Source: Symsagittifera roscoffensis
Taxonomy: Eukaryota > Xenacoelomorpha > Acoela > Convolutidae
Assembly (NCBI RefSeq): GCF_963678635.1
Contig: NC_087069.1
Span: 6,743,472 to 6,807,471 of the forward strand
Reading direction: 5' to 3'
Length of the DNA: 64,000 nt
In this document: positions 11,311 through 20,919 of the stretch, piece after piece
Numbering within the stretch: the stretch's first letter is position 1
Layout: every line of letters begins with the position of its first letter
The notes under the pieces: generated by a model
Database searches by the model: none
What the model was told of the DNA's origin: nothing
The model's input: the letters and a program-made list of their open reading frames with translations, nothing else
Position numbers and translations under genes: made by a program

Positions 11311-11334
11311 CGTTCCTCTCCTGGTCCTTGACAG

Positions 11335-14300
11335 CTACACCACCTCTCCTTCATTGTCCTGCGGTGTCATCTTAATGGGAGAATTCGCTTCACTCTCATC
11401 AGTGGCTGAGTCGATCAATAACTCACTCAGTCTCCCTTCACACTCATCAAGCTTGTCAAGTACTTCTCTCATCAAGGGTTGATTGAGACCTGTTTTGAGA
11501 ATGGACTGGGTCCCATAGCTCTGAATCACAGTCCAGACTTCTTCCATGAATGCCACTCTGTCCAGCCTACATCCCGTCCTACTCTCGTGGTCTCGGTGAT
11601 GTACTTCCCATTCTTCTTCGGGTAGCGTTCCCAAGAAAGGTACTCTGGCTGAGGCCTCTATTCTTCTCCTCCGAGGTGATTCCATGAGGATTCTCTGATC
11701 GTTATTTCTTGTATTGCCGGGAGAGCTGCTCTCCGGCAAATTCCGTTTCATTTCCTCAAAGGCTGACGGAGGTTCCAGTGTCGAGATGCCTTCATCCGCT
11801 GGCTCAGTCGTTTCCAACGTGTCTGCATTATTCTCAAGATCACTGAAGATATTGAAATCCAGGCTGGATGTTCCTCCTGTCGATGCCCTGTCGTCCTCCC
11901 CACCAGCTTGATCTTGTTGCATGGGTTCTTCAGTCTGACGGTTTCCACCCTGTCCGTCATCTCCTTCTGACTTGTCCCTATTCGAGTTCGATGGTCCTTG
12001 TTCGTCTTTGTCGGCTTCTTCCTGGAATCTCGGTATGAGCAATGTACCGGCCGACTTATCTTCCTCTTCTCCATGGACCACTTTGATTTCTTCGCAGCCG
12101 AAGGGTGCTAGGAAAATTCTCGTCTGCAATATTCCCGCAACTTTCATCTCTTTTCTCACACTGGTCAGGATTACTGAGGCTTCAGGCAATTCAGTCCTGC
12201 CTCTCATCTCCATTGGAGCTAAGCCTAGTCCCCTCCATTCCTCATCAAATCCTTCAGGCTTGGGAGTAGCAGCGTTGCTGATTCGCCTTCTCGTCGCTTG
12301 ATCCGTGTACGCAAATCGTGTGTACTGTAACACGGCGGCATTTCTCCCCACGAAGTATGGATCCATCGTCGCCGAGAAATTCCCTACTCTCCTTTCATTG
12401 GTTTCGAATGCTCTCAACCTAGGAGTTTGTACTACGGAGACTGCTCCGAGCAACATCCTTCTTATCAGAGGGAATTCAGGGATTGCTTCGGGTAGCTTCT
12501 TGTAATCGCCCCAGTCCTTCGTCTCTTCTCTCACCTTGTGATACGCTGCTGTGAGACGAGGCACTCTGGTCATTTCACCATTCGTTTTGTCATAGGGCCT
12601 CAGATTCCAAAGCTTTGGAAACACCTCGATGTGCCCTCTTTCTACTTCTCCCATGCGGTCACAGAAGTGATCGTCAAAATTGATGACTGTCATCTCTGGC
12701 TCCGATATTTTCGCAAATAACAGATCTTCACTCATGAGCTCTCGCAATGCGTGCTGCTCACACCAGTTCAGTGTACTACCGTCCACTGCCGATATGAGGT
12801 TCAGGTGCAACACCGACCTCCTATATGCTTCCACTTTAACGTCAGGGAACGCAAAGGTGACTGCTGGTCCATAGATCACTGTCACGAACTCCGTGACTCC
12901 TCTGATCAGCGCCAAGGGATCGATTCTCATAGCTAAGCTCAAATCTGTTAACAGCGGCATGCCTCCAACATGTCGTCTAACATCTTCCTCTCTTTCAATT
13001 GTCTCGTCTTCTCCGGTTCCAAAGCGATTCTGCTGCAAGAGATATTGGATAAGAGTGTGTCTCAGGTCTCTTATTTTGTTCCACGAGTCTGTGGATTTCT
13101 TCATATCCAGATTCCTCACTCTCTCTTTCATCTGCTCTGGACAACGTGCCAGTTTCATCAGTCCTCCCAAGTTTCCGTGGGTTATTGCGATCAATGTCAG
13201 AAGTCCATCTAGTCGCAGGTTCTGTATTCCATCCGTAAGCAGTATCGCCGGTCCTTTCACGAAATTCTCCGCTCCAAATGTCACGAACAAGGCTATTAAT
13301 TCCACTATCGATACTTTCACTACCGCTTGGAGGAATTCCTTTATCAAGTAGTGCGAGACTTTCGGGTAGACTTTTGCCAAGAAGGACGCGGTCCATCCGG
13401 CTCCCAACCCTTCTAGCATGCTGTCTGTCCTTTCAAATCCCTCCTGTCCTTTCACTTCCTGGGTCCAGAAGGTTTCCAGAGTAATCTGACACATTCTGTT
13501 CACGAACTCAGCTGTCTTTTCTCCGGCATTTTCCGCCAGGTTCACCTCCTTCAACAAGTAGGCGTGTATCTTAGTGATCATTACTGGGCCTTGCTGAAAA
13601 GCATCTGCACCCAATGCCGCTACTCTCGGATTCAGGTGTAGCCACTGGTTTGCTTCCGGCTTGGTTCTCAGCACCATCGCTTCCAGATGAGCTCTCGTCT
13701 CCAGTGAATTCTTTCTTCTCGTATCTTCACTCGCCACTTCCATTGCTCGGAACCACAAGTCGTTGGACATCGCCGTGATCACTCGATGGTCGTCATCTAT
13801 TCCTGGTTTCAGTTTGAGTTGCCGACTGAAGTTGGACAGTTCCAACCCCAGCACTTTGTGTAGCGCGTGGTCCTTGAATCCTCTCATCGCGTTTGAGATA
13901 TCTGACCATACTGCAGGCAGTTCAGCCTTAAGTGGCCTCAGGCTCTCCATTTCTATCATGCGATTCGGGGCTGATATGATCACATCATATTTTCCCTCCG
14001 AAAGTAAGGCTATCATTGCATACACAAATTTCAGTCCATCCGGGAGATGTGCATATCCCGGAGACAACGCAAATACTACTCTCAATGTCACTTTGTTGAA
14101 TGATCCCTCCTTTGTCGCGTCTACCACTTCACCCATTGACTCCAGGATGTCTTTTATCGCTGGCCATACTGCGTTTTCTGCTGTTGCAGGATCTCTGAGC
14201 CTGCTCAGAAAACCTCTACTGTGTAGATGGTCATTGATGCCAGCAAACACAATCGTTATCGGGTTCATTTCTATCTGCCTTTGTACCCCTATAGCCAATG

Positions 14301-16998
14301 ACACTGATTGCAATAGGTCTAGGTCAACTGCGGCCAGCATTATGACGTCCGGCCAAAACAAAGACTTAGAGGAGTACACGAACTCTGAGTTCGCTACTAC
14401 CATGATTTTGGCCTTTCTCATCTCTGCTTTGTCGTAGGCGGCGAAGATGGTCTCATCTTTCTTTATCGCTGTCAATCCGCCATATCTCTGGGCATCACCA
14501 TCTTGGTTCACTAGTTTTGGGTACACTCTCTCCTTCACATGACCAGGTGGTGTCGTCAATTGCCTAAATATCTTCACGTGTTGTCCAATCGGCGCTCTCG
14601 CCGTCAGGAATCTTCCTGGCCTTTCTTCACGATTCCTCTCATCATGGTTCAATCTCACATCTTGCAACGGTCTTGCATTCACAGGTCCTATTGTGTTGTT
14701 GGAGGGCAGTCCCTCCAAGTCGGCAAATCTCAAGGCCGTCGTGGAGCTGAAATTTATGCTAGCGGCTATCAACCAGTCTACGCCGGTTATCGAGTACAAT
14801 CTGCTGACGGATAGCGTCGCTCCATTCAGCATCCTCCTTGCATCTTCGATGAAGCTCACTCTCTGTAGGTCCAGCTTCATTAGTTCTTCTTTGTATATAT
14901 GCCAAGGAGACGGTATGGATCGCGACCACATCAATGAGCCTCTGCTCGGTCTCTCCTCTCGACTGGTACTCGTCGTCTCCGATCTAGTGTCCGATCTGGA
15001 TGTGCCTGCTACTTCCTCGATTGGTTGGTTGACAGGTCCTATCCTTTTCCTAGGATGAATTGTCCTCCTCATCGGTGCTTCTCCCAACCGATCTTGTACG
15101 TCTGTTCTTCGACCTGGTTCACCGGAGCTTTGTTGCCGGTAATTTGTGACGGCTGGGACCGTACCCAAGCGTGTTTCCAGGTTAGGAGGTACAAAGGTGG
15201 TGATCACCGTATCACTCACCGTTCCCTCTTCCTTCAGCACTCCTGTGTCAAAGAGTTCTGCTTCCAGCTCATCCAACCGTTCTTGGAAGACTCGATTCAA
15301 CCAAGCTTGTCCTTCGACACTGTCGAAGTGGATGCCATCTGTGGTCAGTCTGGCTTGATCCATGGCTCTCAATTCATGTTCAATGTCCATGAGGATCATT
15401 CTTCCGGCATTTCGATTTGCTAGGTTTCTCAAGATGTTGTTCCATCTCATGACTCCCTCGTTGTGCCTTCTTCCTGATGCTGTCAGGCTTCTTGCGTTCA
15501 TTGGCACCGTGCAAACGGTCAGTACCGCGCAACTGAACTTCTGCCAGAGAGTAGTAAACAAACACACCATCATTGATTCCCACAGTGCTTCCTGCTCATC
15601 TGATCCTCTGGAGATATCATTCGTCCCAACTAAGATCATCACATTGGGTATCTTCCCTGGATTCATCAGCTCCACCATGCGATATAATTGGGCAATCGTC
15701 GCGCCTCCAAAGGCCATCACCGTGGTGACCCATGAGGTCCTCAAATTCGACAGCACTCTGACTAAGCTGTCTCCCAATATCAGGTGAGATGTCCCGAGTG
15801 GTGGTTGCTGCAGGTTCACAGCCGGGCTCCAGGTAGCTCGATTGAAGCAGGCTCTCGGATCTGTCTCCGGAACTCCCGTGAAATTATACTTCAATTGATT
15901 ATTCTTCTGCACGTCTATTACCCGAGACACTTTCTTCGCTGGCATCTTCCTTACTTTCCTCTCTGGGATTCTCGAGTTCCCCATGAGTGGTGTCACGTTA
16001 CTCATCACTTGTCTGATTACTGTCTGGGAGAGTTGTACTCTGCCCGTATCGTCAATCGTTCCATAGGGTGCAGTCACCCCGGAACCTGGTGCATTCTTGT
16101 TAGCGACCAATCGTCCAGCTGTCTCTATCAGTTTTCTCACTGTCTGTTCTACGACGGGATCACCCAAGGTGTCACTAGGATCCGGGATTGTTACTCGGTT
16201 CGTCTCTGCTGGAAGCCGTGTCTCCGTTGTTTGACTCATTTCTCGAGGTGTCAAGAGCTCCATCGGGGACTGCCCACGAGGAATATCCCTTGCAGGTATC
16301 ACTTTCTCAATGGACGTCGTCAACGCCGCCTGTTCCGATCGCTCTTTGTATTCCTGTCTTAAGCGTTCGATCTCTTGACCCTGTTTTTTGTTGCAGTCTT
16401 CAAACAACTTTCTCCACATGTCCCGGTCTTCCTCCATCGCCAGCATGGTCTTCGTCATATCGTCTAACTCCTTCTTCGTACTTCTCAACTGATCGTTCAT
16501 CTCGTCCAGATCTTGAATGGTTTGGTTCGTCTGAACCTTCTGTGTTACTTTCGCCCCTTTTGGTGGCACAGCTGCTCTCAGTGGTGAACCAGACGAGGTC
16601 GCCTCGCTGTTCATCTCCCGATGCATTCTCGTCAGCCCAGGTTTGGGCTTGGAGGGCATTGGCATCTCACCTGGTTGGTAAGTCCTAGAACTTCCCAACC
16701 CAGGCTCATTCGCCAAGTCACTCCCTGAGAGAGCCCCGTTTCTCCACCTCATCACTCTCATGTTCGGGCGGTCTAGTACTCCTCTTTCTCCATATGCTGC
16801 CATCAACAGGACTTCCGTGGGGCGGTCCCCACGGTTGTCGTGCCCCAAGATGTTAATCAGGGTGGTCAGCAACATGACCACCTCTGGGTCCTCCAGAGCG
16901 AAGTCTCGTTCGATCAGCCGACGATAGATCGCATCTACCATCGGTCCTACATATGCCTCTGCCAGGTCCATCAATTCATCCAGGTTGAAATTGTCCAT
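11335..16998 (-). CDS. Giant retroelement, second coding block, part 1: 1887-aa protein with SGNH hydrolase domain
   Basis: The frame starts at ATG 16998. N-terminal residues 1-120 are helical, about 160-225 form a charged coiled coil, and about 400-580 form an SGNH/GDSL hydrolase. The latter shows HLILGDSLVRV (nucleophile Ser, about residue 410), VGTNDISRG (block III, about 460) and TDGIHFDSVEGQAW (Asp-His block, about 555), so the catalytic set is complete. A second SGNH-like segment has FAGINDHLHSRG near residue 920 but no clear GDSL serine. The C-terminus is acidic and low in complexity. SGNH enzymes are esterases or lipases; the substrate here is unknown. The ORF lies 400 bp downstream of the Pol block on the same strand, in the place where env-like genes sit, but no transmembrane or fusion segment is evident. 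Confidence 0.8.
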   Translation of the reverse strand: MDNFNLDELMDLAEAYVGPMVDAIYRRLIERDFALEDPEVVMLLTTLINILGHDNRGDRPTEVLLMAAYGERGVLDRPNMRVMRWRNGALSGSDLANEPGLGSSRTYQPGEMPMPSKPKPGLTRMHREMNSEATSSGSPLRAAVPPKGAKVTQKVQTNQTIQDLDEMNDQLRSTKKELDDMTKTMLAMEEDRDMWRKLFEDCNKKQGQEIERLRQEYKERSEQAALTTSIEKVIPARDIPRGQSPMELLTPREMSQTTETRLPAETNRVTIPDPSDTLGDPVVEQTVRKLIETAGRLVANKNAPGSGVTAPYGTIDDTGRVQLSQTVIRQVMSNVTPLMGNSRIPERKVRKMPAKKVSRVIDVQKNNQLKYNFTGVPETDPRACFNRATWSPAVNLQQPPLGTSHLILGDSLVRVLSNLRTSWVTTVMAFGGATIAQLYRMVELMNPGKIPNVMILVGTNDISRGSDEQEALWESMMVCLFTTLWQKFSCAVLTVCTVPMNARSLTASGRRHNEGVMRWNNILRNLANRNAGRMILMDIEHELRAMDQARLTTDGIHFDSVEGQAWLNRVFQERLDELEAELFDTGVLKEEGTVSDTVITTFVPPNLETRLGTVPAVTNYRQQSSGEPGRRTDVQDRLGEAPMRRTIHPRKRIGPVNQPIEEVAGTSRSDTRSETTSTSREERPSRGSLMWSRSIPSPWHIYKEELMKLDLQRVSFIEDARRMLNGATLSVSRLYSITGVDWLIAASINFSSTTALRFADLEGLPSNNTIGPVNARPLQDVRLNHDERNREERPGRFLTARAPIGQHVKIFRQLTTPPGHVKERVYPKLVNQDGDAQRYGGLTAIKKDETIFAAYDKAEMRKAKIMVVANSEFVYSSKSLFWPDVIMLAAVDLDLLQSVSLAIGVQRQIEMNPITIVFAGINDHLHSRGFLSRLRDPATAENAVWPAIKDILESMGEVVDATKEGSFNKVTLRVVFALSPGYAHLPDGLKFVYAMIALLSEGKYDVIISAPNRMIEMESLRPLKAELPAVWSDISNAMRGFKDHALHKVLGLELSNFSRQLKLKPGIDDDHRVITAMSNDLWFRAMEVASEDTRRKNSLETRAHLEAMVLRTKPEANQWLHLNPRVAALGADAFQQGPVMITKIHAYLLKEVNLAENAGEKTAEFVNRMCQITLETFWTQEVKGQEGFERTDSMLEGLGAGWTASFLAKVYPKVSHYLIKEFLQAVVKVSIVELIALFVTFGAENFVKGPAILLTDGIQNLRLDGLLTLIAITHGNLGGLMKLARCPEQMKERVRNLDMKKSTDSWNKIRDLRHTLIQYLLQQNRFGTGEDETIEREEDVRRHVGGMPLLTDLSLAMRIDPLALIRGVTEFVTVIYGPAVTFAFPDVKVEAYRRSVLHLNLISAVDGSTLNWCEQHALRELMSEDLLFAKISEPEMTVINFDDHFCDRMGEVERGHIEVFPKLWNLRPYDKTNGEMTRVPRLTAAYHKVREETKDWGDYKKLPEAIPEFPLIRRMLLGAVSVVQTPRLRAFETNERRVGNFSATMDPYFVGRNAAVLQYTRFAYTDQATRRRISNAATPKPEGFDEEWRGLGLAPMEMRGRTELPEASVILTSVRKEMKVAGILQTRIFLAPFGCEEIKVVHGEEEDKSAGTLLIPRFQEEADKDEQGPSNSNRDKSEGDDGQGGNRQTEEPMQQDQAGGEDDRASTGGTSSLDFNIFSDLENNADTLETTEPADEGISTLEPPSAFEEMKRNLPESSSPGNTRNNDQRILMESPRRRRIEASARVPFLGTLPEEEWEVHHRDHESRTGCRLDRVAFMEEVWTVIQSYGTQSILKTGLNQPLMREVLDKLDECEGRLSELLIDSATDESEANSPIKMTPQDNEGEVV

Positions 16999-17399
16999 AC
17001 TGTTCTTTCCAAGTTTGATTTGATTTCGATTTCAAGTTTTGACTCAAATGAGCAATTAAATGATCAATCAGGATCTAGAAAAGGAATCACGACTGTCACA
17101 CCTGTCAGTTTCACCTTAACTTATATCGTTAAAATCTGCTTAAAACAGTTCAGATAAAAAGATATTTATCCTAAAATTTATTAAAATCAATTAGTTTCTA
17201 AAATTTTGGAATTCGACCTAAGATTGGACAGTCCAAACTTTGGATCTATTCCCAAGATTGTCATCTAGTTGTTCATGGTCACTAACCCCTACTTACCCAT
17301 GATCTTAATAACCTAACACATAACATAACATAACATAACACACATATCACATATTACATGCAACTTGGTCCTTTGGCCTAACACCCTCTCGCACATCAC
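16999..17399. other. Spacer between Pol block and second coding block, with ATAAC repeats
   Basis: No ORF is present. There is a short run of CATAA/ATAAC pentamers around 17315-17345 and a perfect palindrome TTGGACAGTCCAA near 17223. The spacer may hold a promoter, a splice site or an old junction between two elements; nothing decides between these. Confidence 0.4.
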
Positions 17400-17888
17400 T
17401 CAGCCTATACTTAAGTAATATTTCTTATGTAGATATACTTGTATGTTCGTATCAGAGAATATCACGTGTACAAGCGCGTACAATTCCCGAGGATGCAGTC
17501 TCCCTCTGTTTGGATCGTACACTGGAAGCGAGAGCTCCTTCACGTCCATTTCCACAAGGAAGTCCCTCAGCCTTGTCAAAGACAAGACTAGGTTTTCTGG
17601 GTCCACGTGCTGCTTCTCTGTCGCCCTCGTTACCAAGAAGCATAAGTACTTTCCCGGTATCTGCGACACCGCCGGGGGTAAGGCTGCTACGCCCCCTATC
17701 CCTGGTCTTTGCTTCCAAAGGAATTCCACGTTTTTGTATTCCCTCTTAAAATCTGCCGCTAGCGCCGTCCTAAAACTCATGTCTGCGGTGATAGCTACCG
17801 CACATGTTCTGTTGGTGAGTATGAAATCACTGTCTGTTAGTATTATGTTACTAGAATATTCATTTGGTAAATTAAAATATGACTCCAC
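17400..17888 (-). CDS. Macrodomain (TARG1/OARD1-like) encoded behind the integrase
   Basis: The 162-codon frame reads as an ADP-ribose-binding macrodomain of the TARG1 type over nearly its full length: AVAITADMSFRTALAADF (residues 31-48), GIGGVAALP, KYLCFLVTRATEK (80-92), a LSLTRLRDF helix, ELSLPVYDPNRGRLHP (118-133) and VIFSDTNIQVYLH. TARG1 removes ADP-ribose from proteins using a Lys and an Asp. At the equivalent places I see R (LVTR) and no Asp in the expected GCGLD-type loop, and the glycine-rich loop is FRTALA. Binding without catalysis is therefore likelier. The listed start is GTG, but the frame is open upstream to the A-rich run near 17970, within the last codons of the integrase ORF. 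It therefore probably was the C-terminal domain of Pol, now out of register by one base. Confidence 0.62.
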   Translation of the reverse strand: MESYFNLPNEYSSNIILTDSDFILTNRTCAVAITADMSFRTALAADFKREYKNVEFLWKQRPGIGGVAALPPAVSQIPGKYLCFLVTRATEKQHVDPENLVLSLTRLRDFLVEMDVKELSLPVYDPNRGRLHPRELYALVHVIFSDTNIQVYLHKKYYLSIG

Positions 17889-17919
17889 TACCCTGCCTAT
17901 GTCAGGTTTCTTAGGTTCT

Positions 17920-20919
17920 TCACCTGTTTCTGCTTCTAACTCTCCTGTTTCTCTTGCTATTTTTTTCTTTTTTTTTTATCAGGTTTTCAGTGTGGGTAAG
18001 TCCTACCCCCACTCCCCGGACAAAAATATCCATCGGCGTCCCCGTCGATCGCATACCGGGTATTAAGTCAACGTTAGAAGCTGGAATGAGAAGTTGTCCT
18101 TCCTGGGCAGCCCAGGAAGGATCATCTCGTTCGGTCTTAATGTATTTCGCGCTTTCACGATCTACGTCTTGAATCGTAACGCTGGTCTCTTTAGGGTCTG
18201 ATGTCATTTCATTCAGCCACTCTAAGACACGCAGGTTCGTCTGGTCTTGTTCATATGACTGCTGTTGCTCATCGTCAAATTCTACCTCGGGTTTTGACCA
18301 GTCGTCAACCCACTCATCGTTATGATCATCGACTATGTCAATGTCTTGTGACACAGTTATTTCTTCTAAACCCACTACTTCCTCCACTATATTCTTTAGA
18401 TCTATCCTATCCACTACAAAGTCGTCACCGTAAGGATTATACTTCTTTCTTGGTCTCGTCCCGTCCCTCCGACGAGTCTGCATTGTGAACGGAAGATCTG
18501 GTTCCAAGTTCTTGGGAACCTCTGTCTGTTCGGGATCCTGCCAATCTTCCTCTGCGTAGGGTAAGGTCTCATCGTCCGCTTCGATCTGTTCGTTTGGATC
18601 CAGGTCCAGCGGTGTATCTGTACCATCCTCTACGATTTCGTTTCCATCGTTCTTCTGCCTGGTGCCTTTTTCATTGACCTCACAAGCAGGATCCATCATT
18701 AGATAATCCCCTTCTTCCATGTCTGCAGGTACACACCAGTCTTCTGTCGATGGATTGTGTGGCTTGATGTTTTCGTAGTGGGCGGCTCGGCCAGTACTCA
18801 GTCTATAAAAGCGTCCCTCTTGGTGCACCTCTGTAATCATGAAGGGTCCCCTCCACTTTTTTAGAAGCTTCTTTGTTCCTTTCGGTGGTATAACGTTCTG
18901 AAATACCCATACGTAGTCTCCCACCGAGTAGGCCTTTGCACCAGCTGCTTTATTGTCGAATCTTTTCCTCTGCCTTGCCTGTGCCTGCTGAGTGTTTCGT
19001 CTACACAAATCGTTCAACTCCTGTTGGCGTTTGATCACATCCCTCACGTAGACCTGTGGGGACGTTTTCTTTCCCTCATACTCTGGGTAGAAGAATGTCA
19101 AGGGTAAAGACTTCTCGTGTCCCGTCAGCATCATGTGTGGACTGACTCCAGTGGTGGAGTGTTGCGTGCTATTATAAGCTCCCATCACCTGTGGAAGGTA
19201 TCTGTCCCAATCGGTCATGTACCTGGAACAATATACCCTCAGCATCGACACTAACGTCCTATTCTGTCTTTCCACTAAGCCATTCGTCTGAGGGTGGTAT
19301 GTCGTGGAGTGAGCCTGAGCGACTTGTGACCGTCTCATAAGCTCTTTCGTAAGCTCGCCTACGAAAGCCGTTCCATTGTCCGATTGAAACGTCATTGGAC
19401 ATCCGTGTCTTGCTATCCACGTATTGATCAGGTGGTCGCATGTCTCTTCCGCCGAGGCAGTGATGCAGGGCACGGCCTCTGCATACTTCGTGAAGTGATC
19501 TATCATGACCAAGACTTGGTTGTAACCGCTGTCTGTCATGCATATCTTCTGGTGATCTATCTGCACCACCTCGTTGAATTCAGACGACTCAATTGATTGT
19601 AAAGGAAATCGCAACTTCCTAGGATCCTTGACCTGTTGGCATGACAGACATGCTGTCACCCATTTCTCGCATGCCTTTTTCATCCCAGGCCACTCAAAGC
19701 GCTTCAGGATCATCTGATACACTTTGTCGATCCCTTGATGGCCCATCTGATCATGCGACCTGAATAATAGTTCTGTCTGATAGAGTTGCGGCAACACTAT
19801 CGCGTTATATTTGTATAAGACCTTGTCTAATTCTCTTCTCCTGCAAGCCACGATCCCGTCCTTGTTCAGATATAATCTCCCCTCCTTCTGCATGAAGTAT
19901 TGTCTCAGGATCCTATAGCTGTCTTCTTCCAGGTCACCTTTGTCAGGTGCACCGTTTTCTATCCACCTTTTTAGGTTGCTTGTCATGCGATCATTTCTCT
20001 GCGCCCTTAGAAGGTCCGAGAGTCTGTATCTCGCCTTCAAGTACGTCTTCATGACTCTCATCTGACTGTTCAGCTCGTTGGGCTGATGTGTGTCTTTTTC
20101 CATCTTAACGCACCAAATCTTCGCCAACGGTTGTGTTTCTTGTTGAAACGGCTGAAGATCAGTCCTGACTACCTCTTTCTGCGGCAACAGGCTTATCGAA
20201 CGTTTCGATACCGCTATCGTTTCTAAGTCATCCGCTGCGTTGTCAAAGACTCTTTCGCTTGGTATTAGGTAGCGATCACTGTCAGGATCCTGGTACACCT
20301 CTCTGTCCAGGTCTCTCGCCCGAGTTTCCACTAGTAGCGTGTGTATCGCCAGTTCTGACAGCTCGGATCCTGAACTCGAGTTCCTGTCTGAATAGGTGTC
20401 CATTCCTGAGTTTCGGGAATCATCATCTGTCGAAGAGGTTGTGCTGTAGACTGCACGCTCCTCCAGATCATGTCTGTGCTTTCTTCGCATCCATCTGAAC
20501 TCCCCGGACAAAACCTTGTTCTCTCGGTCCTGTTTCTCATCAGGAATTTCCTCGTTTATCTCAGAATCCCCGGACAAATTTCCTTGTCCCGGGTGTTGAT
20601 CTTGTGATCGCTGGTTTTTCTCCTCATCCTTCTCCCCGGACAAATAGTCTTGCAGCAGATTTTGTTCTACCTCTTCACCCTCTTTTTCCCGGTCTACAAA
20701 GGTGACGGTTTTCTTTCGTTTGCTGCTCCCCTGTTCTTTCCGTCCGTAAGAAGTACTGGTTAAAATCTCTTGGGGTATTGAGGATACTAGTTGCTGAACT
20801 ATTGTCCTACAATCCCTCTTGTTCTCTTCGTGCTGTTGTCTGGACGGCATGATCTTCACCTTCTCACTGACTGTTAGCGATGCCACTGCTGCTGTCCACT
20901 GGGGGTCATCTCTGGTCAC
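17920..20919 (-). CDS. Ty3/gypsy-type integrase with long C-terminal extension
   Basis: This 999-codon frame follows the RNase H frame in the same register after one TAA at 20920-20922; its first codon is GTG, so it probably is a continuation of Pol. Residues 1-330 form a charged linker with repeated LSGE-type motifs. About 390-426 is the HHCC zinc-binding domain (GHQGIDKVY, CLSCQQVK). The DDE catalytic core shows VQIDHQK (about 455), FQSDNGTAF (about 513) and HPQTNGLVERQN (about 548). A GPY/F-like module (KKWRGPFMITEV, about 690) is followed by an acidic tail of 300 residues. The product would insert the cDNA into the host genome. The frame ends in a lysine-rich run encoded by long A tracts, where the macrodomain frame takes over. 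Confidence 0.9.
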   Translation of the reverse strand: MTRDDPQWTAAVASLTVSEKVKIMPSRQQHEENKRDCRTIVQQLVSSIPQEILTSTSYGRKEQGSSKRKKTVTFVDREKEGEEVEQNLLQDYLSGEKDEEKNQRSQDQHPGQGNLSGDSEINEEIPDEKQDRENKVLSGEFRWMRRKHRHDLEERAVYSTTSSTDDDSRNSGMDTYSDRNSSSGSELSELAIHTLLVETRARDLDREVYQDPDSDRYLIPSERVFDNAADDLETIAVSKRSISLLPQKEVVRTDLQPFQQETQPLAKIWCVKMEKDTHQPNELNSQMRVMKTYLKARYRLSDLLRAQRNDRMTSNLKRWIENGAPDKGDLEEDSYRILRQYFMQKEGRLYLNKDGIVACRRRELDKVLYKYNAIVLPQLYQTELLFRSHDQMGHQGIDKVYQMILKRFEWPGMKKACEKWVTACLSCQQVKDPRKLRFPLQSIESSEFNEVVQIDHQKICMTDSGYNQVLVMIDHFTKYAEAVPCITASAEETCDHLINTWIARHGCPMTFQSDNGTAFVGELTKELMRRSQVAQAHSTTYHPQTNGLVERQNRTLVSMLRVYCSRYMTDWDRYLPQVMGAYNSTQHSTTGVSPHMMLTGHEKSLPLTFFYPEYEGKKTSPQVYVRDVIKRQQELNDLCRRNTQQAQARQRKRFDNKAAGAKAYSVGDYVWVFQNVIPPKGTKKLLKKWRGPFMITEVHQEGRFYRLSTGRAAHYENIKPHNPSTEDWCVPADMEEGDYLMMDPACEVNEKGTRQKNDGNEIVEDGTDTPLDLDPNEQIEADDETLPYAEEDWQDPEQTEVPKNLEPDLPFTMQTRRRDGTRPRKKYNPYGDDFVVDRIDLKNIVEEVVGLEEITVSQDIDIVDDHNDEWVDDWSKPEVEFDDEQQQSYEQDQTNLRVLEWLNEMTSDPKETSVTIQDVDRESAKYIKTERDDPSWAAQEGQLLIPASNVDLIPGMRSTGTPMDIFVRGVGVGLTHTENLIKKKEKNSKRNRRVRSRNR

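Noticed and set aside
8052-16688. Numerous plus-strand ORFs opposite the giant element
   Set aside because: They are antisense shadows of the GC-richer minus-strand frames and show no domain or codon signal.
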